Assembly: GCF_000750005.1 (NCBI RefSeq)
Contig: NZ_JPYA01000091.1
Span: 1 to 35,817, forward strand
Length of the DNA: 35,817 nt
Reading direction: 5' to 3'
Origin: Geobacillus icigianus
GTDB lineage: Bacteria > Bacillota > Bacilli > Bacillales > Anoxybacillaceae
Both the position numbers and the translations under genes were made by a program. This document shows positions 1 through 7,187 of this stretch, piece after piece. The notes beneath the pieces are model-generated. The model was not told the origin of the DNA and searched no databases. It was given only the letters and a program-made list of their open reading frames with translations. Position 1 is the first letter of the stretch. Each line of letters starts with the position of its first letter.

Positions 1-34
1 TTTAATAATGCAGAAAAAAGGCAAGAAAAAAGTA

Positions 35-63
35 TTGACCAAAAATGAGATAATTTATATAAT
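35..63 (+). promoter_or_regulatory. Sigma-A type promoter upstream of the tRNA fragment
   Basis: TTGACC at 35-40, a 17-base spacer and a perfect TATAAT at 58-63 make a near-consensus housekeeping promoter. It points at the tRNA-Leu fragment (188-243), and the hairpin terminator at 291-314 would close the unit. Between them I see only a weak reading frame starting at 77 with no ribosome site, so what the transcript is for is unknown. The promoter call is from sequence alone. Confidence 0.6.
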
Positions 64-187
64 ATCTGCAAACAGCATGAAGGCTCGAGTCGTATTCGGT
101 AATAATGGACCAGAAAATGAGAAAATGAAAGAACCCCTTGTCGCATATGGGTTTGCTTTAATTGAGAGGGATGCACGGTTTCATAAT

Positions 188-243
188 CGACTCAAAATCG
201 TGTGGGGTAGCCCCCCGTGTGGGTTCGACTCCCACCATCGGCA
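188..243 (+). other. 3' half of tRNA-Leu(CAA): attachment-site core
   Basis: The segment contains an anticodon arm with loop CTCAAAA (anticodon CAA), a long variable arm (GGGGTAGCCCCC), a T arm with GTGGG and CCCAC around TTCGACT, the acceptor 3' strand CATCGGC and discriminator A. The 5' half (acceptor 5' strand, D arm) is absent, and the bases after the discriminator are TCC rather than CCA. Class II tRNA 3' ends are common integration cores for tyrosine recombinases, and an integrase stub lies 136 bases to the right. I read it as a leftover att core of an integrated element. Because neither side restores a full tRNA, it looks like attP or an internal junction of tandem elements rather than a simple attL. 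Confidence 0.8.
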
Positions 244-261
244 TCCTTGGAATTCGATAGC

Positions 262-280
262 CCACGGCCGAAAGTCGTGG
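262..280 (+). other. Hairpin resembling an IS200/IS605 end
   Basis: CCACGGC (262-268) pairs with GTCGTGG (274-280), with one G-U pair, around a CGAAA loop, and is followed by AAGCCTTGA. This is the form of the subterminal hairpin at the right end of many IS605-group elements, which also ends the TnpB guide RNA. No tnpA or tnpB is nearby. Alternatively it may just be a stem in front of the terminator at 291. Confidence 0.3.
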
Positions 281-290
281 AAGCCTTGAT

Positions 291-314
291 ACGACCGCAA
301 ACGCGGTCGTTTTT
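291..314 (+). terminator. Rho-independent terminator
   Basis: ACGACCGC and GCGGTCGT form a perfect 8-bp stem around AAAC, directly followed by TTTT. It would end transcripts coming through the tRNA fragment. Confidence 0.8.
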
Positions 315-378
315 CATTTTCAGGAAATCCCGAAAAAAACGATAGAATCCGAAAAAATTTTGCACGAATTTTGCACGG

Positions 379-561
379 CTATTTGGTATGATATAGATCA
401 TCCATGATTTGATCGAGGAGCATATTTTCCGCTTGTTCCAGCTCGTCCAAAATGTGCGAGTAGGTCTGCAATATGACCCCTATATCCTTATGGCCAAGAC
501 GCTTTGAGATATATTTGATGTTCGCTTTCCGGTATAACAGCATCGAAGCGTGCGTATGTCC
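379..561 (-). pseudogene. C-terminal stub of a tyrosine recombinase (phage-type integrase)
   Basis: Reading the minus strand gives HTHASMLL, then IKYISKRLGHKD, then LQTYSHILDELEQ and a stop TAG at 379-381. HTHAS is the conserved box containing the HxxR region, LGH carries the next catalytic histidine, and the tyrosine in TYSH is the nucleophile position of the family. Only about 58 residues remain. An in-frame TGA and altered bases sit just upstream where the catalytic arginine box should be, so the protein is dead. Family members are normally around 350-400 residues. The 3' end faces the tRNA-Leu core at 188-243, the usual layout of an integrase beside its attachment site. Nothing recognisable as integrase remains between 562 and the IS66 remnant. 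Confidence 0.8.
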
Positions 562-641
562 TCAAGGTATCCATTCAGCCCAATACTAGCGAGATTTTCA
601 GCATCCAGCACCAATAGGGCATTTCCGGTATCGAAAACGCC

Positions 642-1370
642 CTAGGAGGAATGGAGAATCGTTTGGAGAGACTCCCCACTTAGAAGTTTTTGCAACGATT
701 CCCACACCGGCTTTCCGTGTTTTTGCAGGGTAGAAATGACGCTACGAATGATACAGAAAGCCTTGGCATCATCTTCCTGACGAAACGTTTCAGAAATTTT
801 TGGTTTGACTTTCACCATCCGCAAATGGCGCTCGGCTTGGTTGTTGTCAAACGGCATTTCTTTCTTTCGCAAGAAGAGAAGCGCTTCTTGTTTGCGCTTT
901 TCTAGGCGCTGGATGAAATGTTGCGCGTTGCGGACGCCGTCATGCTTGCCTTGTTGGCAACGTTCATCGAGTTCTCGGCGACCATTCGCTAGACGCTCGT
1001 CGTACACGGCTTCCCAATACCGGACTTCCTCTTCCGGTAGAGCCCCGCCCGCGTTCTCCACTGCCTGTTTCATCTCCAACAACGCTTCGGCCATCTCTTT
1101 CGACCATGAATGGCCGTACAGTTCGGTATATGCCCGAAGCTCCCGGAGATGATGGGCATGGCAAAGCGCATGGCTCGTCTCTCTGTACATCGGGTACACC
1201 GAATACGCATCATGCACCATCGTTCCTTTGTACCGCGGCAAGATCCCGATGTCGTCTGTCGCTTGCTTGCCACGAGAACGATGCAGTCCGTATCGGGTGG
1301 CCTTGGCAGTGGAAGCTACGTGCACCTATTGGTTCTTCCCGTTCACACGCAGACTTGTTTCATCGACGTG
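642..1370 (-). pseudogene. IS66-family transposase remnant with amber stop
   Basis: The C-terminal half of an IS66 DDE transposase. The minus strand reads LHVDETSLRVNGKNQ, stop, VHVASTAKATRYG, then a DDIGILPRYKGTMVHD block with the second catalytic Asp, CHAHHLREL, and the signature DNNQAERHLRMVKVKPKI carrying the final Glu. The family has NQWVHVAS here, so the TAG at 1326-1328 replaces the Trp codon. The reading frame from 1325 to 642 is otherwise open (227 residues). The N-terminal part is missing because the IS1634-type element begins at 1371, within the codons before the first catalytic Asp, and no matching IS66 sequence is found beyond its other end at 3263. Confidence 0.88.
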
Positions 1371-3263
1371 TAACTCACATTTCGCACCCTAACAGGGTAG
1401 AAAGAAAGGATTTTTTATTTCGTTTTTTAGAATACCATTTCGACCAACACAACGAGCGATGGCAATCCTTTTTTTACCATCGCTAGTCGTTCCGTATGAC
1501 GTTACACGTAAATGCTCTCGTCCATGCCCAATCCCTCTAGGATCCTTCGCTGATCAGGGGTGAGCGGTTTCCCTAACGCGCGTTGGATGTGCCCATCCGG
1601 CAGCTCCAGTAGGACGACGTTCACATACCGGAACAACTGAAAGACCGCCTGACCAGTCGGGCGGGTCAGTTTCCGGCCTCCTGCGCCCTTTCATGGGCGC
1701 TCCGGGGTGATGAACGGACGCACCCGGCGCTGGAAGACGCGGTAAATGGCCAAGGCCAACAGAAACAAATAACCCAATACCGCGACCCGTTCTGGTTTTT
1801 TGACGTAAATCTCATCTGTAAAGAACGGGTCTTTCAAGAAAGAGAAGTTCATCTCCACGGAGATTTGGCCTTTATACAACTTCAAGATCTCTTTTGCCTC
1901 CATCGGTTGACCCTTCCATTCCTTCGGAACGGTCGTAACAAGGACAAACCGGGACGCTTTCCGTCTCGCCTGTTCCCAAGCGTTGGGGTCGAATTCGACG
2001 CCAAGACGCACGAAATACAGCGTCTCCATCTCGGGTTCTGCCCCTTTTTTCGGTCGTCCGCGCCGTTTTTTCGGGCGCACGATCTCTTCGACTGCGGCTT
2101 CCACCCGATGAAACTGGGGGCGAAGGGACGCCTTGAGGGAGGCCAAGGCTTGTTCGGCGTCTGCCCGACAAGAGAAGGGGTGGCGTTCCCAACGGGCTTG
2201 TTCCTCGCGAAGAAGCTCCGCTTCTTTGGTCCGCTCTTTGTCGAGCGTCTTTCCTTTTCGCTGGTCGAGCGCGCTCGATTCGACGACGATCAGCCGAACC
2301 GGATGGCCTTCATAAGTCGAGGCCGTTTCCCATACCCGATACGTGGCACCGTTTTTCTCCGCCAGCGTAAAGGGGTCGCTCCATGGGATAGGAGGCGAAT
2401 CGGCCTCCGCCAATACCTGTTTCACGATCCGAAGCGATGAAGGGCCTCGCGTGATCAAAAAGGCGTTGGCGGCCTTCGTTTGCGTCAGTGTATCTTTCGT
2501 CATCGCAGCGGAATCCGCCACGTAAATCCATTCGTCTTGGATCTTGGCTTGCTTCAGCTGTTCATGGACACGGGAGAGCACCTCGGGATTCCACGTTTTG
2601 TCCGGCACGTTGCCGTCGTGCACATCGCCGTAAAACGGGATGCCGTCTTCGTTGCCGATCAGCCCGAAACCGATCTGTTTTTGCCAACGATGGTGCCGGT
2701 TGTAGCCATGCGTGATCTGCAGGGCCTCTGACGAGACCGATTCATACGCGCCGTAAACGGTCTTGTCCGTCGTATCCGCGTAGAAAACGCGAAGAGAGAG
2801 GCCTTCTTTCTTGTCGATCTGCACGAGGCAAGACGAAAGGACTTGATGGATATTCGCCTCATACAGTCGATCCAAATGACGCGCGACGGCATCGTCGTTG
2901 AACCAAGACGGATCCAGCCCTGGCCGAATCAGCTTCGGCAAATCGATGTCATGCGCCCATTGTTCCAAATGAACGAGCGCTTGCCGGCCGCTCAAGATAT
3001 CCAAGGTGAGCAGACCGACAACGTCGCTGGCTCGAGTTTGGCATTGTGGATCCACGGGAACCAGATGATCAATCAACTGAGGAAGGTCAAGATCTTTGAA
3101 CAGGGTGCTTATTATATTCAAATAAGAACTTTCATAAATGGCCCGAATTCGAACGTCCATGATGGGCAAACTCCTTTGCTTTCCTTGTGTTTCAAGGTTT
3201 TATTCGACAGGAAGATAAAAAAATCCTCCCGATTTTTGTCGAGAGGGTGCGAAATGTGAGTTA
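1371..3263 (-). mobile_element. IS1634-type insertion sequence, 1.9 kb, complete ends
   Basis: TAACTCACATTTCGCACCCT at 1371-1390 is repeated as a perfect 20-bp inverted copy at 3244-3263. Between them lies one transposase gene on the minus strand (1502-3160). A GCGATGG/CCATCGC hairpin at 1456-1483 lies downstream of the gene. The bases outside the two ends (GACGTG on the left, GGCAAAT on the right) do not form a target duplication, and only the left flank is IS66 sequence. The locus has therefore been rearranged since insertion. The family assignment rests on the transposase. Confidence 0.85.
1502..3160 (-). pseudogene. IS1634-family DDE transposase with in-frame TGA
   Basis: A cut-and-paste DDE transposase of the IS4 superfamily, IS1634 group. 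Starting at ATG 3160 (AAAGGAGT lies about 10 bases upstream) it reads MDVRIRAIYES, then a domain with LRVFYADTTDKT, a GNVPDKTWNPEVL block containing the family's Asp region, IYVADSAAMT, and the C-terminal YKGQISVEMNFSFLKDP block with the catalytic Glu and an Arg/Lys-rich tail. The frame stops at TGA 1691-1693 after FITPERP, but the same frame continues with KGAGGRKLTRPTG, then LELPDGHIQRALGKPLTP to TAA at 1502. The full length would be about 552 residues, normal for the family. Loss of the last 62 residues may inactivate it, although the catalytic core is intact. A sequencing error or readthrough are alternatives. Confidence 0.85.
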
Positions 3264-3317
3264 GGCAAATGAAAATGGCCAAAATACTGCAATATCAAGG
3301 ATTTCACGATGCGAGTC

Positions 3318-3455
3318 CTAGGGAGCTGTTGATTTAAGGGACAAGCCTTTTATCAAGCCCGTTTCTCAAATAAAAAAGCCCTGCCGCATCAAGATCGTCT
3401 TTCAAACGTTCCCCCATTGCTCAAGAGAAACAACCGTTTTTCACCAGCCATCTAG
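3318..3455. repeat. MITE-like repeat, copy A
   Basis: 138 bases bounded by CTAG at both ends. The first 14 bases and the reverse complement of the last 14 agree at 10 positions. The segment aligns along its whole length with 16312-16450 (copy B); the right two thirds, from CAAGCCCGTTTCTC to ACCGTTTTTCACCAGCC, differ at only about one base in seven. No open frame is shared. Size, terminal inverted repeats and two unrelated locations suggest a miniature inverted-repeat element, with CTAG as possible target or part of the ends. Confidence 0.65.
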
Positions 3456-3495
3456 GAAAAAACGCCGAATTTTATAGGGAAACGATTTATTAGAC

Positions 3496-3689
3496 ATGTA
3501 CATACGACGAGTTACACGCAAAAACAAGGATGGAACAACCGTAGCGTATCTTCAGCTTGCTCACAACGAATGGGATCCGAAGGCCAAAAGGTGAAAGCGA
3601 AGGGGATGGATTCGTTTGGGCGCGAAGACGAAGCGGATCGCGCTGTCTTGGAGCGTCTGGCCAAAAGTATTTCACGATTCCTTTATTGA
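3496..3689 (+). pseudogene. N-terminal stub of a second IS1634-type transposase, frameshifted
   Basis: ATG at 3496 opens MYIRRVTRKNKDGTTVAY, then LQLAHNEWDPKAK, and stops at TGA 3592-3594. In another frame the homology resumes as SFGREDEADRAVLERLAKSISRFL and ends at 3689. This N-terminal block is characteristic of a long-form IS1634-type transposase that differs from the one at 1502-3160. Roughly 65 of an expected 500 or more residues survive, so the gene is a dead fragment. No inverted repeat partner is visible to its right. Confidence 0.75.
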
Positions 3690-3735
3690 AGACTGATTAT
3701 CCAAAATCTTTGGCTAACACCGACAGAAATTCATC

Positions 3736-3780
3736 TCCCACTGATCGTTGGGCTACGCCCTTCACACGCTTGAAGTGGGA
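3736..3780 (+). other. Solo hairpin resembling an IS200/IS605 end
   Basis: TCCCACT and AGTGGGA close a stem that contains a nested GGGC-TAC-GCCC hairpin (3750-3760), followed by AACTTCTTGATG. A closely similar motif (GAAGTGGGAGACTTCT) occurs at 34506. Such hairpins are typical IS200/IS605 end structures in thermophilic bacilli, but no transposase or tnpB accompanies it here. The family link is inference. The rest of 3690-3996 contains no gene I can support. Confidence 0.4.
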
Positions 3781-3827
3781 AACTTCTTGATGTTCGTCGC
3801 CTTAGGGCCCTCGTTTCCGCAAATAAA

Positions 3828-3851
3828 GAAGCGGCCATACAAAGCCGCTTC
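3828..3851 (-). terminator. Terminator downstream of the efflux operon
   Basis: GAAGCGGC and GCCGCTTC form an 8-bp stem around CATACAAA. On the minus strand it is followed by TTTATTTG. It lies about 145 bases beyond the stop of the MFS gene and is the first good stem there. Confidence 0.6.
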
Positions 3852-3996
3852 TCTATTCCCCGCTTATAAGGTCGGTGAAAAGCCGCTGTCCCAGTCCAAT
3901 CAACGGCATTTTCATTCAAAAAAGAAAGCTGATGCAAAGTTTCTCTAATTAAGAAATGGTGGGATCAGTAACATTTTACACGAAATCACCGGCCTC

Positions 3997-5709
3997 TTAT
4001 GCTGACGGGGATTTCTGTTTTTTTCCTTTTAAGAAAAACGCCATGACGAGCGCCACCACCGTTAAGCCAGTCGCGACGAAAAAGGCGTCGTTGATTCCTT
4101 CCACCGTGGCGCGCTGCTGCACCAAACCGTACAGCAGCTGGGCAATGGCGTCATCGCTCGGGATGACTTGCTTCAGCTGGCTGACAAGCCCCATAAAGAA
4201 CGGATCGTTTTCCGTCATTTCATTGCGGTACGTTTCGACATGAAACTTGGCTCGGTTGGACATGATCGTCACCAAGAACGCCGTTCCGAGCGAAGCGGCC
4301 ACTTGGCGAATCGTATTCGACATGGCCGTACCATGGCTGTACAGATGGCGCGGCAAGGCGTTTAACCCTTCGGTCATGATCGGCATCCCGAGCATCGACA
4401 TGCCGAACATTCGGAAAATGTAAAGCCAAATCAAATGGCTGTATGGTGTATCCATCGTCAGCTTGCTGAACTCCCACGTCGTCACAGCGGTGATGATCAA
4501 GCCGACAATGGCAAGCAGCCGCGCGCCGATGCGGTCAAACACCCAACCGGAAATCGGCGACATGATCGCCATGACGATCGCCCCCGGCAGCATGAGCAAA
4601 CCGGCATCGAGCGGCGTAAAACCGCGCAAGTTTTGCAAATACACGGGAAGCAAAACCATCGCGGCAAACATCGCCATATTGATGACCGAACCGATGACGG
4701 TCGCCAACGTAAATACGGGGTAGCGGAACACGCGGAAATTGAGCACCGGATGTTCCGAACGGAGCGATCGCCATGTGAACATGATGAGAAACAGCACGCC
4801 GATAACGAGCGAAACCACGACCTCCGTCTCGCCCCAGCCTTTGCTGCCGGCCTCGCTAAAGCCATATAGAACGCCGCCAAACCCGATCGTCGAGTAAATC
4901 GCCCCTTGCACGTCCAGCACCGGATTGCCTTTACGCGGCGTATGTTTCAGCCAGACGGAGGCAAGCACAATGTCTACCAGCGCGATCGGCAACACGACGT
5001 AAAACAGCAGCCGCCATGTGTAATGCTCGACAAGCCAGCCGGACAGCGTCGGCCCGATCGCCGGCGCAAACATCATGGCGATTCCCACCGTTCCCATCGC
5101 CACCCCGCGGCGTTCCGGCGGGAAAATCGACAACATAATGACCATCATCAGCTGCATAATAATGCCGGCACCCACCGCTTGCGTCAACCGCCCGGCAAGC
5201 ATGACGGCAAACGACGGAGCGATCGAGCAGACAAACGCGCCGATGGCGAAAAACGACATGCCCGATAAAAACAGCCGTTTCGCCGGAAACTTGGCGATTA
5301 AAAACGGACTGATCGGGATGAGCACCCCGTTGACAAGCATATAGCCGGTCACGAGCCATTGAATCGTCGACGTTTCGACGTTGAAATCTTGCATCATATG
5401 CGGCAAAGCGACGTTGATTAACGTCTGGTTCAAAATGGCGACAAACGCACCGAGCATGACGGTCGCCACAACCTTGCCGCGGCTGCCGATCTCCCCGAGG
5501 CCGGTCGGCCCGCCGCCCGCCGCAGGACGTTCCTCTGCTTCCGTCGAAAGCGGCGGTCTTTCCGTTTCCTCTGCCGGCTGAACGCGACGGTCGGCCGCTT
5601 CGTCCTTTGCTTTCACCGCCGCCCGTCCGCGCCGGCGCAGCGCGATATTGGCGGCCGCCAAAATGAAAACGGCAAATATGATATAGCCAATGACAAAAGC
5701 TGTCATCAT
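3997..5709 (-). CDS. yhcA: MFS multidrug exporter, DHA2/EmrB family (YhcA-like)
   Basis: A 570-residue proton-coupled drug exporter of the 14-helix DHA2 (EmrB/QacA) family in the cytoplasmic membrane. Family signs are LNQTLINVALPHMMQDF in the first core helix, WLVTGYML, GRLTQAVGAGIIMQ (motif C-like region around residues 170-185) and PPERRGVAMG. Oddly, an extra hydrophobic helix (residues about 3-24) followed by a charged 45-residue linker precedes the core. The start follows AGGTGA, 9 bases after the stop of the HlyD-like gene, so the genes are coupled. With the MarR and HlyD neighbours the order equals Bacillus subtilis yhbI-yhbJ-yhcA. The substrate cannot be told from sequence. Confidence 0.88.
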   Translation of the reverse strand: MMTAFVIGYIIFAVFILAAANIALRRRGRAAVKAKDEAADRRVQPAEETERPPLSTEAEERPAAGGGPTGLGEIGSRGKVVATVMLGAFVAILNQTLINVALPHMMQDFNVETSTIQWLVTGYMLVNGVLIPISPFLIAKFPAKRLFLSGMSFFAIGAFVCSIAPSFAVMLAGRLTQAVGAGIIMQLMMVIMLSIFPPERRGVAMGTVGIAMMFAPAIGPTLSGWLVEHYTWRLLFYVVLPIALVDIVLASVWLKHTPRKGNPVLDVQGAIYSTIGFGGVLYGFSEAGSKGWGETEVVVSLVIGVLFLIMFTWRSLRSEHPVLNFRVFRYPVFTLATVIGSVINMAMFAAMVLLPVYLQNLRGFTPLDAGLLMLPGAIVMAIMSPISGWVFDRIGARLLAIVGLIITAVTTWEFSKLTMDTPYSHLIWLYIFRMFGMSMLGMPIMTEGLNALPRHLYSHGTAMSNTIRQVAASLGTAFLVTIMSNRAKFHVETYRNEMTENDPFFMGLVSQLKQVIPSDDAIAQLLYGLVQQRATVEGINDAFFVATGLTVVALVMAFFLKGKKQKSPSA

Positions 5710-5716
5710 CGATCAC

Positions 5717-6355
5717 CTACTTATGAATGCGGACGGTGACGTTCATGCCCGGCACAAGTCCGGCTCCGCTATAGTTGTCAATGGAAATCGTCACCGGAAT
5801 GACTTGAGTTACTTTCGTGTAGTTGCCGGTTGCGTTCGAGCTTGGCAGCAGGCTGAACGTATTCGCTGTCGCGGTTCCGATTTTTTCAACTTTGCCGCTG
5901 AGCTTGCGATCCGGATAGGCGTCCACATAAATATCGACGTCTTGCCCGGCTTTCACATCTTCAATATCCGTCTCTTCAATATTCGCCGTCACCCACAAAT
6001 CGTTCAAATCAAACCCGCGAACGAGCGGCGTCCCCGCGGCGACAAACGAGTCTTTGACCGCGTTTTGCTGGGCGATCGTCATCCGATGCGGCACGGTCAC
6101 CGGCACCGTCATTTTCCCGTCAGACACCGCACCGATTTCTTCCCCGGCAGAAAACGTTTTTCCTGTCTCTCCCCGCCAAGATGTCAGCTTTCCGGACAGC
6201 GGCGCAGCAACCGAGATCACTTGGCCGTCAATGCGGGCGTTGTCCGTTTTAATGTAGTTGGTCGTTTCATTGATATAATAATAGGCGGCAAATCCTCCAC
6301 CGACAAGCAAAATGAGCACAATGATATTGAATACGAGCAAACGTCTGACGTTCAA
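5717..6355 (-). CDS. yhbJ: HlyD/EmrA-type membrane fusion protein (YhbJ-like)
   Basis: A 212-residue periplasmic-adaptor-type protein that works with the adjacent MFS exporter. One N-terminal helix (about residues 5-27, LLVFNIIVLILLVGGGFAAY) anchors it. Then come NARIDGQVISVAAPLSGKL (the lipoyl/biotinyl-like half motif) and the beta-barrel region DLNDLWVTANIEETDIEDVKAG. It lacks the long coiled coil of EmrA, which fits a Gram-positive envelope. The start is TTG: AGGAGG (6364-6369), inside the last codons of the MarR gene, lies 8 bases upstream. The nearer ATG formed with the MarR stop is out of frame and is a decoy. Co-transcribed with both neighbours. Confidence 0.85.
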   Translation of the reverse strand: MNVRRLLVFNIIVLILLVGGGFAAYYYINETTNYIKTDNARIDGQVISVAAPLSGKLTSWRGETGKTFSAGEEIGAVSDGKMTVPVTVPHRMTIAQQNAVKDSFVAAGTPLVRGFDLNDLWVTANIEETDIEDVKAGQDVDIYVDAYPDRKLSGKVEKIGTATANTFSLLPSSNATGNYTKVTQVIPVTISIDNYSGAGLVPGMNVTVRIHK

Positions 6356-6358
6356 CGC

Positions 6359-6799
6359 TCATTCCTCCTCAAGCAAAATCGTTTTAATTTTCTCATGCAG
6401 CTGCAAAAATTGTGCGATTTCTTCCTCTGAAACCCGTTCTGCGACGAGGCGAAGCCGCCGGCGCAGCACCGACTGCTCGCCAAACGCCAAGGCGACAATT
6501 TCTTTCCCTTTTTCCGTCAAGCTCAAAATGACCGCGCGCCGATCTTGTTTCGACGGCTCGCGAACAACAAGGCCGGCGCCGACGAGCCGGTCGACCGTGC
6601 CGCTCACATTGCTGTTGCTTAAATTGAGCTTTTCCGCCAAATCGTGAAGGCGGATGTGTTCCTTTTTCATCAGCGTGTACAGCACGACCAGTTGCACTTC
6701 CGTAATCCCAACGCGGGCGGCGTCTTCACGAATGAGGCGATACAGCGCCTTTTGCGTCCGAAACACCGCGTACATCAAGTCACGACTTGTTCCTTCCAT
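6359..6799 (-). CDS. yhbI: MarR-family regulator of the efflux operon (YhbI-like)
   Basis: A 146-residue winged-helix DNA-binding protein. I chose the ATG at 6799 because AAAGGAGGG lies 5-6 bases before it; an upstream ATG in the same frame (6820) has no ribosome site. Visible family features are VQLVVLYTLMKKEHIRLHDLAEKLNLSNSNVSGTVDRLVGAGLVVREPSKQDRRAV, the complete helix-turn-helix plus wing with the DxR motif, and helical dimer ends. It is the first gene of the operon with yhbJ and yhcA and probably represses its own promoter, with release by a small ligand. An ATTTC-N5-GAAAT repeat near the promoter is a candidate site. Confidence 0.9.
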   Translation of the reverse strand: MEGTSRDLMYAVFRTQKALYRLIREDAARVGITEVQLVVLYTLMKKEHIRLHDLAEKLNLSNSNVSGTVDRLVGAGLVVREPSKQDRRAVILSLTEKGKEIVALAFGEQSVLRRRLRLVAERVSEEEIAQFLQLHEKIKTILLEEE

Positions 6800-6845
6800 C
6801 GCTTCCCTCCTTTCGTTCATCCCCTAAATAGTTTCAATGCGAATT

Positions 6846-6891
6846 ATTTCTACACGAAATATGATTATAGCACGGAAAACGGAAAAAGCAA
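6846..6891 (-). promoter_or_regulatory. Promoter and candidate operator of the MarR operon
   Basis: On the minus strand, TTGCTT (plus positions 6886-6891) and TATAAT (6864-6869) are 16 bases apart. The inverted repeat ATTTCTACACGAAAT (6846-6860) lies just downstream of the -10 box, where a bound dimer would block transcription. MarR proteins commonly bind such repeats in their own promoters; binding here is inference. Confidence 0.6.
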
Positions 6892-6940
6892 CTATATTGT
6901 TCCCGATTTTTTTTTCAACTCATCACCCTGCGGCGCAAAG

Positions 6941-6965
6941 AAAAAAGCGCCCCCGTTTGGGACGC
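6941..6965 (-). terminator. Terminator of the candidate small RNA
   Basis: On the minus strand GCGTCCC, loop AAAC, then GGGGGCGC (a 7-bp stem including one G-U pair), directly followed by six T. It also lies about 275 bases beyond yngE, so it could also end readthrough from the yng operon. Confidence 0.75.
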
Positions 6966-7181
6966 CTTTGTCTGTCGCTGGCAGAATCCGCGCCGCGGTT
7001 GCCGTCGGCTGAATGCAGTTTCTCAACCACGCTCCACCAAGTGGGTGTTCGCAGGAGCGTTCCTGTCGTCCTCCATCACGAATATTGAGGCGTGACATTC
7101 CCGCTCCAATGTAGAACTCCCTTTTTATTGCCATCGGTTGAAACTTCATTCTACAACGCACAACGCAGCAGCGGATTGGTG
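6941..7181 (-). ncRNA. Candidate structured small RNA downstream of yngE
   Basis: A self-contained unit: a near-consensus promoter (7188-7216), about 240 transcribed bases, and a strong terminator (6941-6965). In the RNA, TGTAGAA (7149-7155) can pair with TTCTACA (7110-7116). CGCTCC (7054-7059) can pair either with GGAGCG at 7102-7107 or with GGAGCG at 7030-7035, so two mutually exclusive folds exist; the second also encloses a CACC/GGTG stem. AGGGAG (7117-7122) sits 7 bases before a TTG that opens a 28-codon frame (7109-7023, MERECHASIFVMEDD...), so the RNA might also encode a peptide. I do not recognise it as a known riboswitch, 6S RNA, tmRNA or SRP RNA. A decayed gene remnant is the main alternative. 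Confidence 0.5.
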
Positions 7182-7187
7182 ATTCTT

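Noticed and set aside
8..289. A 93-codon open frame at the left edge
   Set aside because: It has no ribosome site and its second half is simply the tRNA-Leu fragment and flanking hairpin read as protein.
192..401. A minus-strand frame containing GGSRTHTGGYPTRF
   Set aside because: This is the reverse translation of the tRNA-Leu 3' half, a known type of false gene.
4906..5268. Long open frames opposite the MFS gene and opposite many yng genes
   Set aside because: High GC at third codon positions keeps the complementary strand open. These frames lack ribosome sites and recognisable domains.
6892..7161. An 89-codon minus-strand frame through the candidate RNA
   Set aside because: It runs through the terminator stem, uses a start without a ribosome site and has no domain. 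A structured RNA explains the signals better, though a decayed gene cannot be excluded.
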